This document shows, one piece after another, positions 52,301-60,173 of a stretch of DNA of 64,000 bases. The notes beneath the pieces were generated by a model, which did not search any database, had not been told where the DNA came from, and saw only the letters and a list, made by a program, of their open reading frames with translations. The DNA lies in assembly GCF_022095675.1 (NCBI RefSeq), contig NZ_JAHYSG010000055.1, positions 15,465 to 79,464 on the forward strand, written 5' to 3'. The stretch comes from Dactylosporangium sp. AC04546. GTDB taxonomy: Bacteria; Actinomycetota; Actinomycetes; Mycobacteriales; Micromonosporaceae. The translations under genes and the position numbers were made by a program. Within the stretch, counting starts at the first letter, position 1. Each line of letters begins with the position of its first letter.

Positions 52301-52332
52301 ATCGCCATCGCCCCGACGTACACCTTGAGCAC
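49312..52332 (-). CDS. Membrane PAS-GGDEF-EAL cyclic-di-GMP enzyme
   Basis: About 1006 residues: eight or nine membrane helices (to about 310), a GAF-like region, PAS (about 450-560), GGDEF domain with RLGGDEFAAL, and EAL domain with FEALVRW, DDFGTGFSSLSYL, KLDKSFI and AEGIE. Both catalytic centres look intact, so it could make and break c-di-GMP; no RxxD inhibitory site lies at the usual place before GGDEF. GTG 52332 is preferred over GTG 52404, because TAGCGT lies 7 bases before it and the paralogue at 4584 also starts just before helix 1. Confidence 0.88.
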   Translation of the reverse strand: MLKVYVGAMAILVTANFALPGLHLVLWTAIGLASVAAIVTGVHMHRPRRRAPWYLLAAAVGSFIAGDLTADVLTRLLHRQGFPSVADFFYLTVYVLIAAALVWLYRLGVVRRDPASLFDALTLTAGLGLLSYIFLIRPYVENPALSALERTISIAYPLADIIVLAVGARLIASVRPTPAVWLLAIGGVGLLTSDVGYGLAQLNGDWATGGPVDTGWAAFYVLWGVAALHPSMRELTEPKVVRAGEERVGRLLLLGLSLFVAPVVLFVEMRAGRVRDAAVIAVVSALLSGLVLLRLGRAVTGQRRTLERERRLRRAGAALLMATDDAAVEATVRGAVADLLPPGRDHRAAIGPAHTDRLSMSYTRDLGGDLAVDLGDFEVTLCCPLALADGRPAERALYVAADEVVLVGLQEAAQILATQAAMALDRIALGEEIGRRKSEAYFRTLVLNATDVILVIGDDDRVRFASPSAQALFDRELVGEPLPEVFAPPSAGTVERRLGQVRAGGPDRPGEDLTGTGTGGRPILVEAAFRDLRDEPTVRGVVVTLRDVTERSRLQAELYQRATFDALTGLPNREVFLTRVQEAVASGAETGATVGVLIVELDDFKVVNDTWGHGAGDALLVAVGQRLTEALRGVDGSYGAAGTVARLGGDEFAALVRRAGSPADVERVAQVVLASFKQPFELDHGTVTTTASIGAATTTEAATAQELLRHADLAVYVAKDAGRDRWRRYESSLHSEIVERHRLRADLDRAIADEALLLHFQPIVTLADGRTHGFEALVRWNHPVRGMVPPDDFIPVAEESGLIVPLGAWVLSNAVKAAAQWRIAYPDTETYVSVNVSARQFRTPDFAPWVLTEIDRMGLPPRALLLEMTESLLLHDDGEVAGALAALRDAGVRIAIDDFGTGFSSLSYLRRLPVDVVKLDKSFIDTIASSTQQHAVVDTIVQLARILKLQVVAEGIETEAERELLVTMGSDHGQGYLFSRPLSYGDASQWLLEDASGLQRGGRTAA

Positions 52333-52531
52333 GAGGCAGACGCTACCCAGTTCAGTGCCGAATGAGGAGTACCTGGCACGATCGTTCGGCGAGGGTGCGA
52401 CCACCGGGTTTCACGAGTTTTCGCGGAGTTTGCGGCCTTGGCGGTACCGCAGGAGCCCCCTGATCTCGACGATGTGCGCATGACGCCGACACGCTCGGCG
52501 ACCGGCACCCGCGATTCATTCACGTGTAGCC

Positions 52532-52540
52532 GAAAGTTTC
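52532..52540. promoter_or_regulatory. GAAA-G-TTTC palindrome upstream of cellulase
   Basis: A short palindrome (GAAAGTTTC) in the 255-base gap between the divergent GGDEF-EAL and GH6 genes. LacI-type repressors of polysaccharide genes in actinobacteria can use similar sites, but this is weak evidence. Confidence 0.25.
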
Positions 52541-52659
52541 AGCCTGTTCATTCGCATCAGCGCAGGTCAACGCCTGTCCGATCGACGACTCCCTTCTGCC
52601 CGCGGGGCCCGGCCTGTTGAGATGCCCGCAGCCTGTGTCGTCGTCTTTGGAGGGTCACC

Positions 52660-54057
52660 GTGCGCGTACTTGCAAGATGGCGGTTGCCGGCGGTCGCCGC
52701 GATCGCGACCGTGACGGCGGGCACCGCCGCCGTCTGGCTCGTCGGGGGCGGGTCCGCGAGCGCCGGCACCATCTCCGGCACGTTCTACAAGGACCCCAAC
52801 TCGCAGGTGCTGCGCTGGCTGGCGGCCAACCCGAACGACTCACGGGCCGCGCTGATCCGCGACCGGATCGGTTCCCAGCCGCAGGGCCGCTGGTTCACCA
52901 GCCCCAACACGTCGACGACCACGGCCGACGTGACCGCGTACGTCAACGGGGCCAACGCGGCCGGCCAGATCCCGCTGCTGGTGGCCTACGCGATCCCGAA
53001 CCGCGACTGCGGCGGGGCGAGCGCCGGCGGCACCACCGACTACCCGTCGTACGCGAACTGGGTCCGCGCGTTCGCCTCGGGCCTGGGCAACCGCACCGCG
53101 GTCGTGCTGCTCGAGCCCGACTCGATCGCGCTGCAGACCTGCCTCGACAGCGCCGGCATCGCCGCCCGCAACTCGGCACTGTCCGGCGCGATCACCACGA
53201 TCAAGCAGGCGAACCCGAACGCGAAGGTGTACCTCGACGCCGGTCACTCGGCCTGGAACTCGGCCGGCGACCAGGCGAACCGCCTGGTGGCGGCGGGTGT
53301 GCGCAGCGCCGACGGCTTCTACAGCAACGTGTCGAACTTCCGCACAACCGCCGACGAGGTCAGCTACGGCCGCAACGTGCTCAACGCGATCGGCGCGGCC
53401 AACCTGCACCAGGTCGTCGACACCAGCCGCAACGGCAAGGGCCCGAACGGCAGCCAGTGGTGCGACCCGTCCGGGCGCGGCACCGGCGTCGCGCCGACGA
53501 CGTCGACCGGCGAGGCGACCGTCGACGCGTTCGTGTGGGCCAAGCCGCCGGGCGAGGCGGACGGCTGCGCGGCCTCGGCCGGCACGTTCTCCCCGGACCT
53601 GGCCTACCAGCTGGCGCTGAACGGCGTGGTCACCTCGCCGCCGCCCACCTCGTCGTCGCCGTCGTCCTCGCCGTCGGCGTCCGCGTCGCCGTCGCGGTCG
53701 CCCTCCTCGTCGCCCTCGTCGTCGCCGTCCTCGTCGCCGCCCCCGGCCGGCGGGTGCTCGGTGGCGTACAAGGTGGACAGTCAGTGGAACAACGGCTTCA
53801 CCGCGACGGTGACGATCACCAACCGCGGCCCGGCGGTGAACGGCTGGACGCTGACCTTCGCCTTCCCCGGCGACCAGCGCATCAGCAACGCGTGGAACGC
53901 CACGGCGACCCAGTCGGGCACGTCGGTGTCGGTCCGCGACGGCGGCTGGAACGCGTCGATCCCGACCGGCGGCACGGTGAGCTTCGGCTTCCAGGCCACC
54001 TTCTCGGGCAGCAACGGCGCCGCGTCGGGCTTCAAGCTCAACGGGACGGTTTGCTGA
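52660..54057 (+). CDS. Secreted GH6 cellulase with CBM2
   Basis: A 465-residue exported enzyme. Signal peptide to about residue 35 (SASAG), GH6 catalytic domain with NRDCGG (Asp116) and LLEPDSIA (Asp154, the general acid), a Pro/Ser linker of about 40 residues, then a CBM2 bounded by Cys residues with WNNGF and GWTLTF tryptophans for cellulose binding. It should cut beta-1,4-glucan. GGAGGG precedes GTG 52660 by 6 bases. Its last 20 bases overlap the convergent MFS gene. Confidence 0.93.
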   Translation: MRVLARWRLPAVAAIATVTAGTAAVWLVGGGSASAGTISGTFYKDPNSQVLRWLAANPNDSRAALIRDRIGSQPQGRWFTSPNTSTTTADVTAYVNGANAAGQIPLLVAYAIPNRDCGGASAGGTTDYPSYANWVRAFASGLGNRTAVVLLEPDSIALQTCLDSAGIAARNSALSGAITTIKQANPNAKVYLDAGHSAWNSAGDQANRLVAAGVRSADGFYSNVSNFRTTADEVSYGRNVLNAIGAANLHQVVDTSRNGKGPNGSQWCDPSGRGTGVAPTTSTGEATVDAFVWAKPPGEADGCAASAGTFSPDLAYQLALNGVVTSPPPTSSSPSSSPSASASPSRSPSSSPSSSPSSSPPPAGGCSVAYKVDSQWNNGFTATVTITNRGPAVNGWTLTFAFPGDQRISNAWNATATQSGTSVSVRDGGWNASIPTGGTVSFGFQATFSGSNGAASGFKLNGTVC

Positions 54058-55312
54058 TCCCGCTGTCGGGCGCCGCCACCGTGCCGGTGGCGGCGCCCTC
54101 CGCCGCGAGGGGCACGCCCTTCGCCGCGAGGGGCACGCCCTTCGCCGCGAGGGGCACGCCCTTCGCCGCGAGGGGCACGCCCTTCGCCGCGAGGGGCACG
54201 CCCTTCGCCGCGAGGGGCACGCCCTTCGCCGCCAGGGGCACCAGGGCGAGCAGCGCGGTCAGGGCGGCGACCAGCGGCAGCCCGCCGGCGGCCCAGGCCG
54301 CGAACAGCACCAGCGCCGACACCTCGGTGGCGAGGGCCGCGACCGACGTGACGGTGGCCCGGGCGCCGGTCTCGATGACCCGCTGGAGGCGGGCGTCGAC
54401 GAGGACGAGCACCAGGCGGTACAACCCGTAGAACACGGCGAGCAGCACGATCCCGGCCGGGACGCGCAGCAGCGCGGCCACCCCGGCGGCGAGCGCGGCG
54501 CCGGCGAGCATGAGGCACTGCTGGAACCGGCCGGCGCCGGCCCTCGAGGCCAGCCACGCCCCGGCGACGCCGCCGCCGGTGACGACCAGGCCGGCCAGGG
54601 GGTTGAGCCCGGTCGGCACCCGCCAGTCGGCCGCGATGACCGGGAAGTACTCCTCGACCGCGTCGAGCCCGGCGAGCGCGGCGAGGGCGATGACGGCGGT
54701 GCGCACGACGCGGTTGACGACCGCTTCCCGGACGCCCCGCGCCAGGGTGGCGAAGTAGCCGTCGCCGTCGTCCGCCCCGGCGGTGCGCGGGACCTCGGGC
54801 AGGCGCAGGGCGAGCAGGGCCGCGGCGAGGCACACGCCGACGCTGACCCAGCCGGCGAGCTGATAGCCGCCCATCCGGTACAGCAGGACGGCGGCACCGG
54901 CGGCCGGGACCTGCGCGAGCAGGCCGGCGGCGTCGACCCGCCCGGACAGCCGCACGTAGTCGTCCTCGGCGCCGGTCGCGGCGAGCCCGTCGTAGAGCAG
55001 GGCCTCCAGGGCGCCGCTGGCCAGGGCGCCGCCGACGCCCCACAGCACGAACCCGGCGAGGAACCCCCAGAAGCCGGGCGTGACCAGCCACGCCGCGAAC
55101 CCGACGGCCTGCAGCACCCCGGACGCCGCGAGCGCGGCCCGCCGCGAGAACCGGTCGGCGAGCGCCCCCGTGGGCACCTCGGCGACGATGCCCGTGACCG
55201 ACCACACGGCGAACAGCGCGGAGATCTGCCCGCCCGTCAGGCCGGTCGCGGTGAAGAAGAGGGCGTACAGCGGGTACAGCGGCACGGCGCCGCCGAGCAG
55301 GGACCACCCCAC
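54038..55312 (-). CDS. MFS transporter with heptad-repeat C-terminal tail
   Basis: A 424-residue major facilitator protein with about twelve helices and the loop motif GALADRFSRRA after helix 2. The last third of the tail has seven copies of a 7-residue unit VPLAAKG encoded by a 21-bp tandem repeat, where relatives simply end. The last base pairs overlap the GH6 stop. GTG 55312 is the only start in this frame, so the N terminus (VGWSLLGGAV) looks a little short; a frame error upstream cannot be excluded. Confidence 0.82.
   Translation of the reverse strand: MGWSLLGGAVPLYPLYALFFTATGLTGGQISALFAVWSVTGIVAEVPTGALADRFSRRAALAASGVLQAVGFAAWLVTPGFWGFLAGFVLWGVGGALASGALEALLYDGLAATGAEDDYVRLSGRVDAAGLLAQVPAAGAAVLLYRMGGYQLAGWVSVGVCLAAALLALRLPEVPRTAGADDGDGYFATLARGVREAVVNRVVRTAVIALAALAGLDAVEEYFPVIAADWRVPTGLNPLAGLVVTGGGVAGAWLASRAGAGRFQQCLMLAGAALAAGVAALLRVPAGIVLLAVFYGLYRLVLVLVDARLQRVIETGARATVTSVAALATEVSALVLFAAWAAGGLPLVAALTALLALVPLAAKGVPLAAKGVPLAAKGVPLAAKGVPLAAKGVPLAAKGVPLAAEGAATGTVAAPDSGISKPSR
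54100..54240. repeat. 21-bp tandem repeat inside the MFS gene
   Basis: Seven units on the theme GGGGCACGCCCTTCGCCGCG plus A, nearly identical, so recently expanded. Read on the minus strand they give VPLAAKG repeats. The 21-bp period equals the half-unit of the hydrolase array at 26.4 kb, though the sequence differs. Confidence 0.9.
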
Positions 55313-55426
55313 GGCGAGCCACCCGAGCCGCTGTGCCGGCGAGCCGCGGCGTCAACCGAACGTCATGCGCGGGACGCTAGCACCGCTGGTTGCCGGTGCG
55401 CGCCCGGTTTTCGTTAGGGTGGTGGC

Positions 55427-55780
55427 GTGGCTGACGCTGACGACGTGCGCCGGCTCGCCCTGTCGCTGCCGCACGTGGTCGAGATCGACAGCGACGGGTT
55501 CGACTTCCGGGTGGGCAACAAGGGCTTCGTCTGGTCCTACCCCGAGCGCCTGCCGGGCAAGCCGCGCGTGATCCGCACCGACGTCGCCGTGCTCTACGTC
55601 GGCGACGAGGCCGAGAAGCAGGCGCTGCTGCTGGGCGAGCCGGACAGGTTCTTCACCACACCGGCGTACGACGGCCTGCCGCTGGTCATGCTGCGCCTCG
55701 ACACGGTCGACGTGGCCCGGCTGGCGGAGCTGGTCACCGACGCCTGGCACATGCGCGCCCCGGCCGACCTGCTGCCCTAG
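55427..55780 (+). CDS. MmcQ/YjbR-family protein
   Basis: A 117-residue protein with the YjbR order: DDVRRLALSLPHV near the start, FRVGNKGFVWSYPE in the middle, and TTPAYDGLPLVMLRL near the end. The fold resembles a double-wing DNA-binding domain; function unknown. TAGGGT ends 6 bases before GTG 55427 and no ribosome-binding site exists, so it is leaderless. Confidence 0.85.
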   Translation: MADADDVRRLALSLPHVVEIDSDGFDFRVGNKGFVWSYPERLPGKPRVIRTDVAVLYVGDEAEKQALLLGEPDRFFTTPAYDGLPLVMLRLDTVDVARLAELVTDAWHMRAPADLLP

Positions 55781-55793
55781 CCGAGCTGCGACC

Positions 55794-56486
55794 CTAGCCG
55801 ACCGGGATCTCCAGCACGGTGGCCGTGGCGCCGTCGGCGTCGGTCAGGTGCTCCTCGACCGCCGGCCCGGCGACCGCCAGCCGGTGCCGCCGGACCCAGT
55901 CGAACAGGTCCAGTCCCGAGCGCACCACGCCCCAGTCCGGCGGCACGACGGCCCGCACCACCCGCCGCGGCGGCAGCGTCAGCGGCTCGCCGCCGCGGTC
56001 GGCGACGGCCGCCGTGAACGGGGCTCCCGGCGGGCCGCTCAGCCACGTGAGCAGCGTCCCGCCGGCGCACAGCGGGCCGAGCTCGCCCGGGTCGGCGACC
56101 TGGAACCGGCGGACCCGCAGGCGGCGCGGGCCGACCGCGGCCACCTGCGGCAGGACCGGCGTCGCGGCGGCGAGCCGGTCCTCGGCGGCCGCCACCGCCG
56201 CGCTCTTCGCCGCGATGTCCCGGCGCAGCTCGGCCACGGTGTCGGCGAGCGCCGCGCGCACCTGCGCGTCGGGCGCGTCGAGCAGCTCGGCGATCCGGCG
56301 CAGCGGCAGCCCGAGCCGCTGCAGGCCGCGGACGCGTTCGAGGCGGGTCAGCTCGCCCACCCCGTACCACCGGTAGCCGGTCACCGCGTCCACCGCCGCC
56401 GGCCGCAGCAGCCCGATCCGGTCGTAGTGGCGCAGCGTGTCGCCGGTGACGCCGGCCATGCGCGCGAGCTGCCCGATCCGCCACAC
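55794..56486 (-). CDS. MerR-family regulator with GyrI-like effector domain
   Basis: A 230-residue MerR protein: winged HTH WRIGQLARMAGVTGDTLRHYD and RLERVRGLQRLGLPL, a coiled-coil with RDIAAKSAAVAAAEDRL, then a GyrI-like ligand-binding domain ending VLEIPVG. BmrR/TipA-type members bind organic compounds. It is divergent from a membrane-protein gene whose promoter has the MerR hallmark. Confidence 0.87.
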   Translation of the reverse strand: MWRIGQLARMAGVTGDTLRHYDRIGLLRPAAVDAVTGYRWYGVGELTRLERVRGLQRLGLPLRRIAELLDAPDAQVRAALADTVAELRRDIAAKSAAVAAAEDRLAAATPVLPQVAAVGPRRLRVRRFQVADPGELGPLCAGGTLLTWLSGPPGAPFTAAVADRGGEPLTLPPRRVVRAVVPPDWGVVRSGLDLFDWVRRHRLAVAGPAVEEHLTDADGATATVLEIPVG

Positions 56487-56503
56487 GTGCCCTCCTCCGC
56501 GGC

Positions 56504-56535
56504 TTGACCTTCGCCCCGCACCAAGGTTCTAGCGT
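56504..56535 (+). promoter_or_regulatory. MerR-type promoter with 20-bp spacer
   Basis: TTGACC (56504-56509), 20-bp spacer, TAGCGT (56530-56535). ACCTT/AAGGT arms (56507-56511, 56523-56527) lie between the elements. The overlong spacer is what MerR activators correct by bending DNA. ATG 56544 follows by 8 bases. Confidence 0.65.
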
Positions 56536-56543
56536 CGCCGCCC

Positions 56544-57179
56544 ATGACCACCATCGCACGGCCCGCGGGCCTGCTGCTGCTGTCGTCGGCCGGGGCGCTG
56601 CTCGCCGGGGCGGTCGTCGCCGTGGCGGCCGGGCTGACCCTGAACCCGTCCGACCTGCCCGCCACGCTCGGCGCGGTCGCCGAACGGACCGAGCTGCACC
56701 TCGCCGCCCTCGCCCTGGACGTCGCCGGCTGGCTGGCGCTGCTGGCCGCCGCGCTCACCATGGCCGGGCCGTCCACTGCCGTCGCGGCCGGCCTGCTGGC
56801 CGCGGCCGGGCTCGCCGGGCTGCTCCACGACGCCGGGAATCTCGCGGTCACCCAGCTGACCGCCGTGCCGGCGGCGGCCGTGGCGGTGCTGCTCGTCGCG
56901 AAGTGGATGGTCAACCTCGCCGGGCTGCTCTGGGTCGCCGCCACGGTCGCGCTGAGCCGTGGCCTGTCGCGGGCGTTCCGCGGTACCGGAGCCGTCGCCG
57001 CGGCATCGGGACTGGCCGCTGTCGCCGTCCCCTGGACCAGCGGGACGGCGGGGCCCTCGGTCGCGCTCGAACAGGTCGGCTATGCGCTGCACCTGCCGGT
57101 CATGGTGTGGTTCGCCGCGGTCGGGCTGGTCAGTGTCACGCCCGTCAGGCGCTCGGAGAGGTCCCAGAGCCGGCGCTGA
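56544..57179 (+). CDS. Unrecognised six-helix membrane protein
   Basis: A 211-residue protein with about six hydrophobic helices and a basic C terminus (RRSERSQSRR); no known transporter motif. Divergent from the MerR gene and behind its predicted operator, it is the likely target, perhaps helping the cell deal with a hydrophobic compound. The transcript would be leaderless. Confidence 0.65.
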   Translation: MTTIARPAGLLLLSSAGALLAGAVVAVAAGLTLNPSDLPATLGAVAERTELHLAALALDVAGWLALLAAALTMAGPSTAVAAGLLAAAGLAGLLHDAGNLAVTQLTAVPAAAVAVLLVAKWMVNLAGLLWVAATVALSRGLSRAFRGTGAVAAASGLAAVAVPWTSGTAGPSVALEQVGYALHLPVMVWFAAVGLVSVTPVRRSERSQSRR

Positions 57180-57280
57180 GCCTCCTCGTCGTGGGACTGC
57201 GGCGACGAGTCGACCTTCTCCGGGCGGCCGGTGAACTGGCGGCGGCCGCGCCGCCCTCCGCCCGCGCCGTCCTCCGCCCG

Positions 57281-57350
57281 CGATCTTGGAGTTGTGGTCC
57301 TGGGAATGTCGCTCATGTCGTATATTTCCGGGACCATAACTCCAAGATCG
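57281..57350. repeat. Long imperfect palindrome of a second dispersed family
   Basis: CGATCTTGGAGTT (57281-57293) and AACTCCAAGATCG (57338-57350) pair perfectly, extended by TGGTCC/GGACCA and a looser AT-rich middle. It differs from the 34.2/40.8-kb family. It sits between the membrane-protein stop and the 3' end of the broken sigma-factor gene. Confidence 0.8.
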
Positions 57351-57364
57351 GCGCGGGGGTCGGG

Positions 57365-57695
57365 CGTTGAGGGGCAGGGTGATCCGCGGTTGCGCGAGGC
57401 GGGTCGGGTCGGCGACGACGTCGATCGCCCGGATTCGATCGCCGTCGAGTTCCAGGTGCAGGACGGCGGGCAGGCGGCCGGAGCGATCACCAACCCGGCC
57501 GACCCGTCCAGGAGGGCCACCGCCGACCAGGCCGCCCGAGCGGTGTCCGTGTGGGTCTCCTCCGCGACGGTCCGGGCGCCGCGGAGTTCGGTCGGGGCGC
57601 CCGCCGGGAGCAGCATCGGGTCGGCCCGGCGGATCACGTCGGGGGCCAGGAGGTCCAGCAGGTCGCCGCCGCGCGACGCGGCCAGCAGGAGGATG
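57365..57695 (-). pseudogene. ECF41/SigJ-type sigma factor remnant (C-terminal SnoaL-like domain)
   Basis: On the minus strand the frame reads LLLAASRGGDLLDLLAPDVIRR..., then ELRGARTVAEE and LLDGSAGLVIAP, the order of the SnoaL-like C-terminal domain of ECF41 sigma factors. After that it shifts by one base: RLPAVLHLELDGD, then RIRAIDVVADPTRL and ITLPLN, the normal end of such proteins. Sigma regions 2 and 4 are absent; CopC DNA lies where they should be. The palindrome at 57281 begins right after the remnant's end. Confidence 0.78.
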
Positions 57696-57713
57696 CCCGT
57701 GCCTACAGCCTGC

Positions 57714-58277
57714 TCACCCGGTGCGGCGCCGCCGCGACCAGAAGAAGCCACCGCCGAGCAGCACGACGAGCACCGCCGCGCCGGCGATCCACCAGGCCGC
57801 CGAGCCGGAGTCCTCCGACGACGTGGGCACCGGCACCGGCGTCGCTGACGCCGACGTGGGCGCGGCGGTCGGTGACGCGGGCGCCGACGGGGACGGGGAG
57901 AGCGACGGGGCCGGCGCCGCGTTCGTGAACGCGAACGTGCCGGAGATCGCGTCGCCGTCCGCCGACACCGTCGACCAGGCGACCGAGATCGCGCCCGGCG
58001 GGAGGGCCCGCACCGCCTGCAGGACGTTCTTGTCGACGACGCGGGCGGCGCCGTCGCTGTACGACGCGCCGTCGGGGCCGGTCACCGTCACGGTGGTACG
58101 GCTCTGCTTCACCATCTCGTTGAAGGTGAGGGTCACCGTGGCGACCGGCGTGGTGACCGTCGCGCCCTTCGCCGGGTCGGAGCGCACCAGCGTCGAGTGG
58201 GCGGAGGCGGGCGCCGCCAGGCCGAGCGTGGCGGTGGCACCCAGCAGCGTCGCGACCAGCAGGCGCCGGAGCTTCAT
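57714..58277 (-). CDS. CopC-domain copper-binding protein with membrane tail
   Basis: A 187-residue exported protein. Signal peptide cut after ASA leaves His27 as first residue (HSTLVRSDP), the position that binds Cu(II) in CopC. VTLTFNEMV and SVAWSTVSADGD follow the CopC fold. A Pro/Ser/Thr linker and one C-terminal membrane helix (WWIAGAAVLVVLLGGGFF) with RRRRTG anchor it outside the membrane. It lies 4 bases after the PaaX-like gene on the same strand. Confidence 0.88.
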   Translation of the reverse strand: MKLRRLLVATLLGATATLGLAAPASAHSTLVRSDPAKGATVTTPVATVTLTFNEMVKQSRTTVTVTGPDGASYSDGAARVVDKNVLQAVRALPPGAISVAWSTVSADGDAISGTFAFTNAAPAPSLSPSPSAPASPTAAPTSASATPVPVPTSSEDSGSAAWWIAGAAVLVVLLGGGFFWSRRRRTG

Positions 58278-58281
58278 GTCG

Positions 58282-59139
58282 TCATCCTCGAGAAGTCGGT
58301 GGAGGGGTAGTCGTCGATGGTGGCGCGGAAGTTCCCAGCAGTTCGGCGACGTAGCGCGACGCCGGGCCGCCGAAGACATCCTGCACGGCCTGGATCTCGG
58401 CCCACAGCTTCGGCAGCGGCCAGCCGGGCGGGAACAGGGCGGCCGGCAGACGCGGGCTGCTGAGCGTGTCGACCATCGGCGTCCTGAGCAGGGTCGCGTA
58501 GCGGCGCAGCGTCTCGGCGCCCGGCGAGGGTGGCCCGGGTAACGCGTCGAGGGCCTCGCGTAACGCTCCCGCGTGGGTGGCGAAGGTGCCGGCGAGGGTG
58601 TCCAGGTCCCAGGCCACCCGCGCGGCCCGGGCCGCGTCCGGCTCGTCGAGCGGCAGGCGGGTCACCAGCAGCAGCGCGTCCGGCGGCGCGTCGGCGAGCG
58701 GCAGGTGCCCGGTGCGGTCGTCGAGCGCGATGAGCACCCCGGGCTGCAGCAGGCCGTAGCCGAATTGGACGGCGACCCGCCGCAGGGCGTCGCGGAACGC
58801 CCGGCGCGACTCGGGCACCTGGTACAGCACGGCGTGGAACGCGCCCGGCCACTGCGGCGCCGGAGGCCGGCCGCCGGCCCGGATCCGGTCGAACCGCCGG
58901 CCGTACTCGCCCGCGAGCCGGTAGGCGGCGCCGCGCCCGTGCCGGATGCTGGCCAGCTTGCCCTCCTGCCGCATGCGCAGCAGCAGCGCCCGCGCGGCGG
59001 CCGGGGTCAGGCCCAGGTCGCCGAGCAGCCGGATCAGGGTGGGGCCGGGCAGTTCCGGCCGCTGGGCGACGCCGAAGAGGAACGGCACCAGCGACGCGGA
59101 CCTTCCCCCGGGAGATGTGGATGGTACGATCTGGCTCAC
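58282..59139 (-). CDS. PaaX-family transcriptional regulator
   Basis: A 285-residue PaaX-like protein: N-terminal winged helix with LIRLLGDLGLTPAAARALLLRM and GKLASIRHGRGAAYRLA, followed by the PaaX C-terminal domains. PaaX represses phenylacetyl-CoA catabolism, but actinobacterial relatives have varied targets; none of the paa genes is here. GTG 59139 is supported by TATTCT 7 bases upstream; the longer open frame to 59262 would run through that promoter. Confidence 0.82.
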   Translation of the reverse strand: MSQIVPSTSPGGRSASLVPFLFGVAQRPELPGPTLIRLLGDLGLTPAAARALLLRMRQEGKLASIRHGRGAAYRLAGEYGRRFDRIRAGGRPPAPQWPGAFHAVLYQVPESRRAFRDALRRVAVQFGYGLLQPGVLIALDDRTGHLPLADAPPDALLLVTRLPLDEPDAARAARVAWDLDTLAGTFATHAGALREALDALPGPPSPGAETLRRYATLLRTPMVDTLSSPRLPAALFPPGWPLPKLWAEIQAVQDVFGGPASRYVAELLGTSAPPSTTTPPPTSRG

Positions 59140-59148
59140 GTCCGTGAG
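59135..59148. promoter_or_regulatory. Palindrome in the PaaX/VC0807 divergent gap
   Basis: CTCACG-TC-CGTGAG overlaps the PaaX start codon and touches its -10 box. Probably an autoregulatory site that may also act on the plus-strand gene at 59189. Confidence 0.5.
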
Positions 59149-59188
59149 AATAATCGAACACAATCGGGTCGGAATCGGGGAGGTCCGC

Positions 59189-59833
59189 ATGGGCCGGTTC
59201 GGCAAGGTCCTGCTCGGCTGGGGTCCCACCCTGGTCGCCAACGTCGTGCTGCCGCTGCTCACCTACTCCTGGCTCACCGACCGCGGCCTGACCGAGGCGT
59301 CCGCGCTGGCCCTGAGCGGGGTCTGGCCGGCCGTCGAGGTGGCCGTGATGTTCGCGGTCCGCCGCCGCGTCGACGAGTTCGGCGTGCTCACGTTGATCAT
59401 CATCGCGCTCGGCGTCGGCTCGTCCCTGGCGCTGCGGGACGGGCGGCTCGTGCTGTTCAAGGAGTCCGCCGTCACCGGGCTGTTCGGCCTGCTGCTGCTC
59501 GCCTCACTGCTCGCGCGGCGCCCGCTGATGTTCTACTTCGGGCGCCGCTTCGCCACCGACGGCTCGCCCGAGCGGGTGGCCTGGTGGGACGGCCTCTGGC
59601 AGTACGCAGGATTCCGCCGCACCCAGCGGATCCTCACGGTGGTGTGGGGCGTGACGTTCCTGGCCGAGGCGGCGTTACGCATCGAGCTGACCGAGGTGCT
59701 GAGCATCGACACGATGGTCGTGATCAACGCCGTGCTGCCGTACGCGGTGACCGCCGCCCTCGTCACCTGGACGATCCTGTACAGCCGCCAGGCGCGCCGC
59801 CGGGCCCCGGCCGCCGCCGTGGCCCCGGCCTGA
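59189..59833 (+). CDS. VC0807-family membrane protein
   Basis: A 214-residue protein with five or six helices: NVVLPLLTYSWLTDRGLTEA at the start, LFKESAVTGLFGLLLLASL, and RPLMFYFGRRF are typical of VC0807 proteins, whose function is unknown. GGGGAGG lies 6 bases before ATG 59189. Divergent from PaaX and perhaps under its control. Confidence 0.83.
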   Translation: MGRFGKVLLGWGPTLVANVVLPLLTYSWLTDRGLTEASALALSGVWPAVEVAVMFAVRRRVDEFGVLTLIIIALGVGSSLALRDGRLVLFKESAVTGLFGLLLLASLLARRPLMFYFGRRFATDGSPERVAWWDGLWQYAGFRRTQRILTVVWGVTFLAEAALRIELTEVLSIDTMVVINAVLPYAVTAALVTWTILYSRQARRRAPAAAVAPA

Positions 59834-59837
59834 GGGC

Positions 59838-60173
59838 TCAGTGGGAGCGCGGGGCATACATGATGATCGCGACCCCGGCGAGGCAGATGGCGGCGCCGAT
59901 CAGGTCGTAGCGGTCGGGCCGGAACCGGTCCACCACCATGGCCCAGGCGAGCGACCCGGCGACGAAGACCCCGCCGTAGGCGGCGAGGATCCGCCCGAAG
60001 TTCGCGTCGGGCTGGAGGGTGGCCACGAACCCGTAGGCCCCGAGTGCCGCGACCCCGGCCCCGATCCAGAGCAGCCCGCGATGCTCGCGCACGCCCTGCC
60101 AGACGAGCCAGGCCCCGCCGATCTCGGCGACGGCCGCGACGACGAACAGCACGATGGACCGGAAGATCGTCAT
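59838..60173 (-). CDS. YnfA/UPF0060-family small membrane transporter
   Basis: A 111-residue four-helix protein: [24 protein letters not shown] and [25 protein letters not shown] match UPF0060/YnfA, small-multidrug-resistance-like proteins. It overlaps the MerR gene by ATGA (60170-60173), so the regulator and its probable effector are one transcript. In similar pairs the protein helps against toxic cations. Confidence 0.88.
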   Translation of the reverse strand: MTIFRSIVLFVVAAVAEIGGAWLVWQGVREHRGLLWIGAGVAALGAYGFVATLQPDANFGRILAAYGGVFVAGSLAWAMVVDRFRPDRYDLIGAAICLAGVAIIMYAPRSH

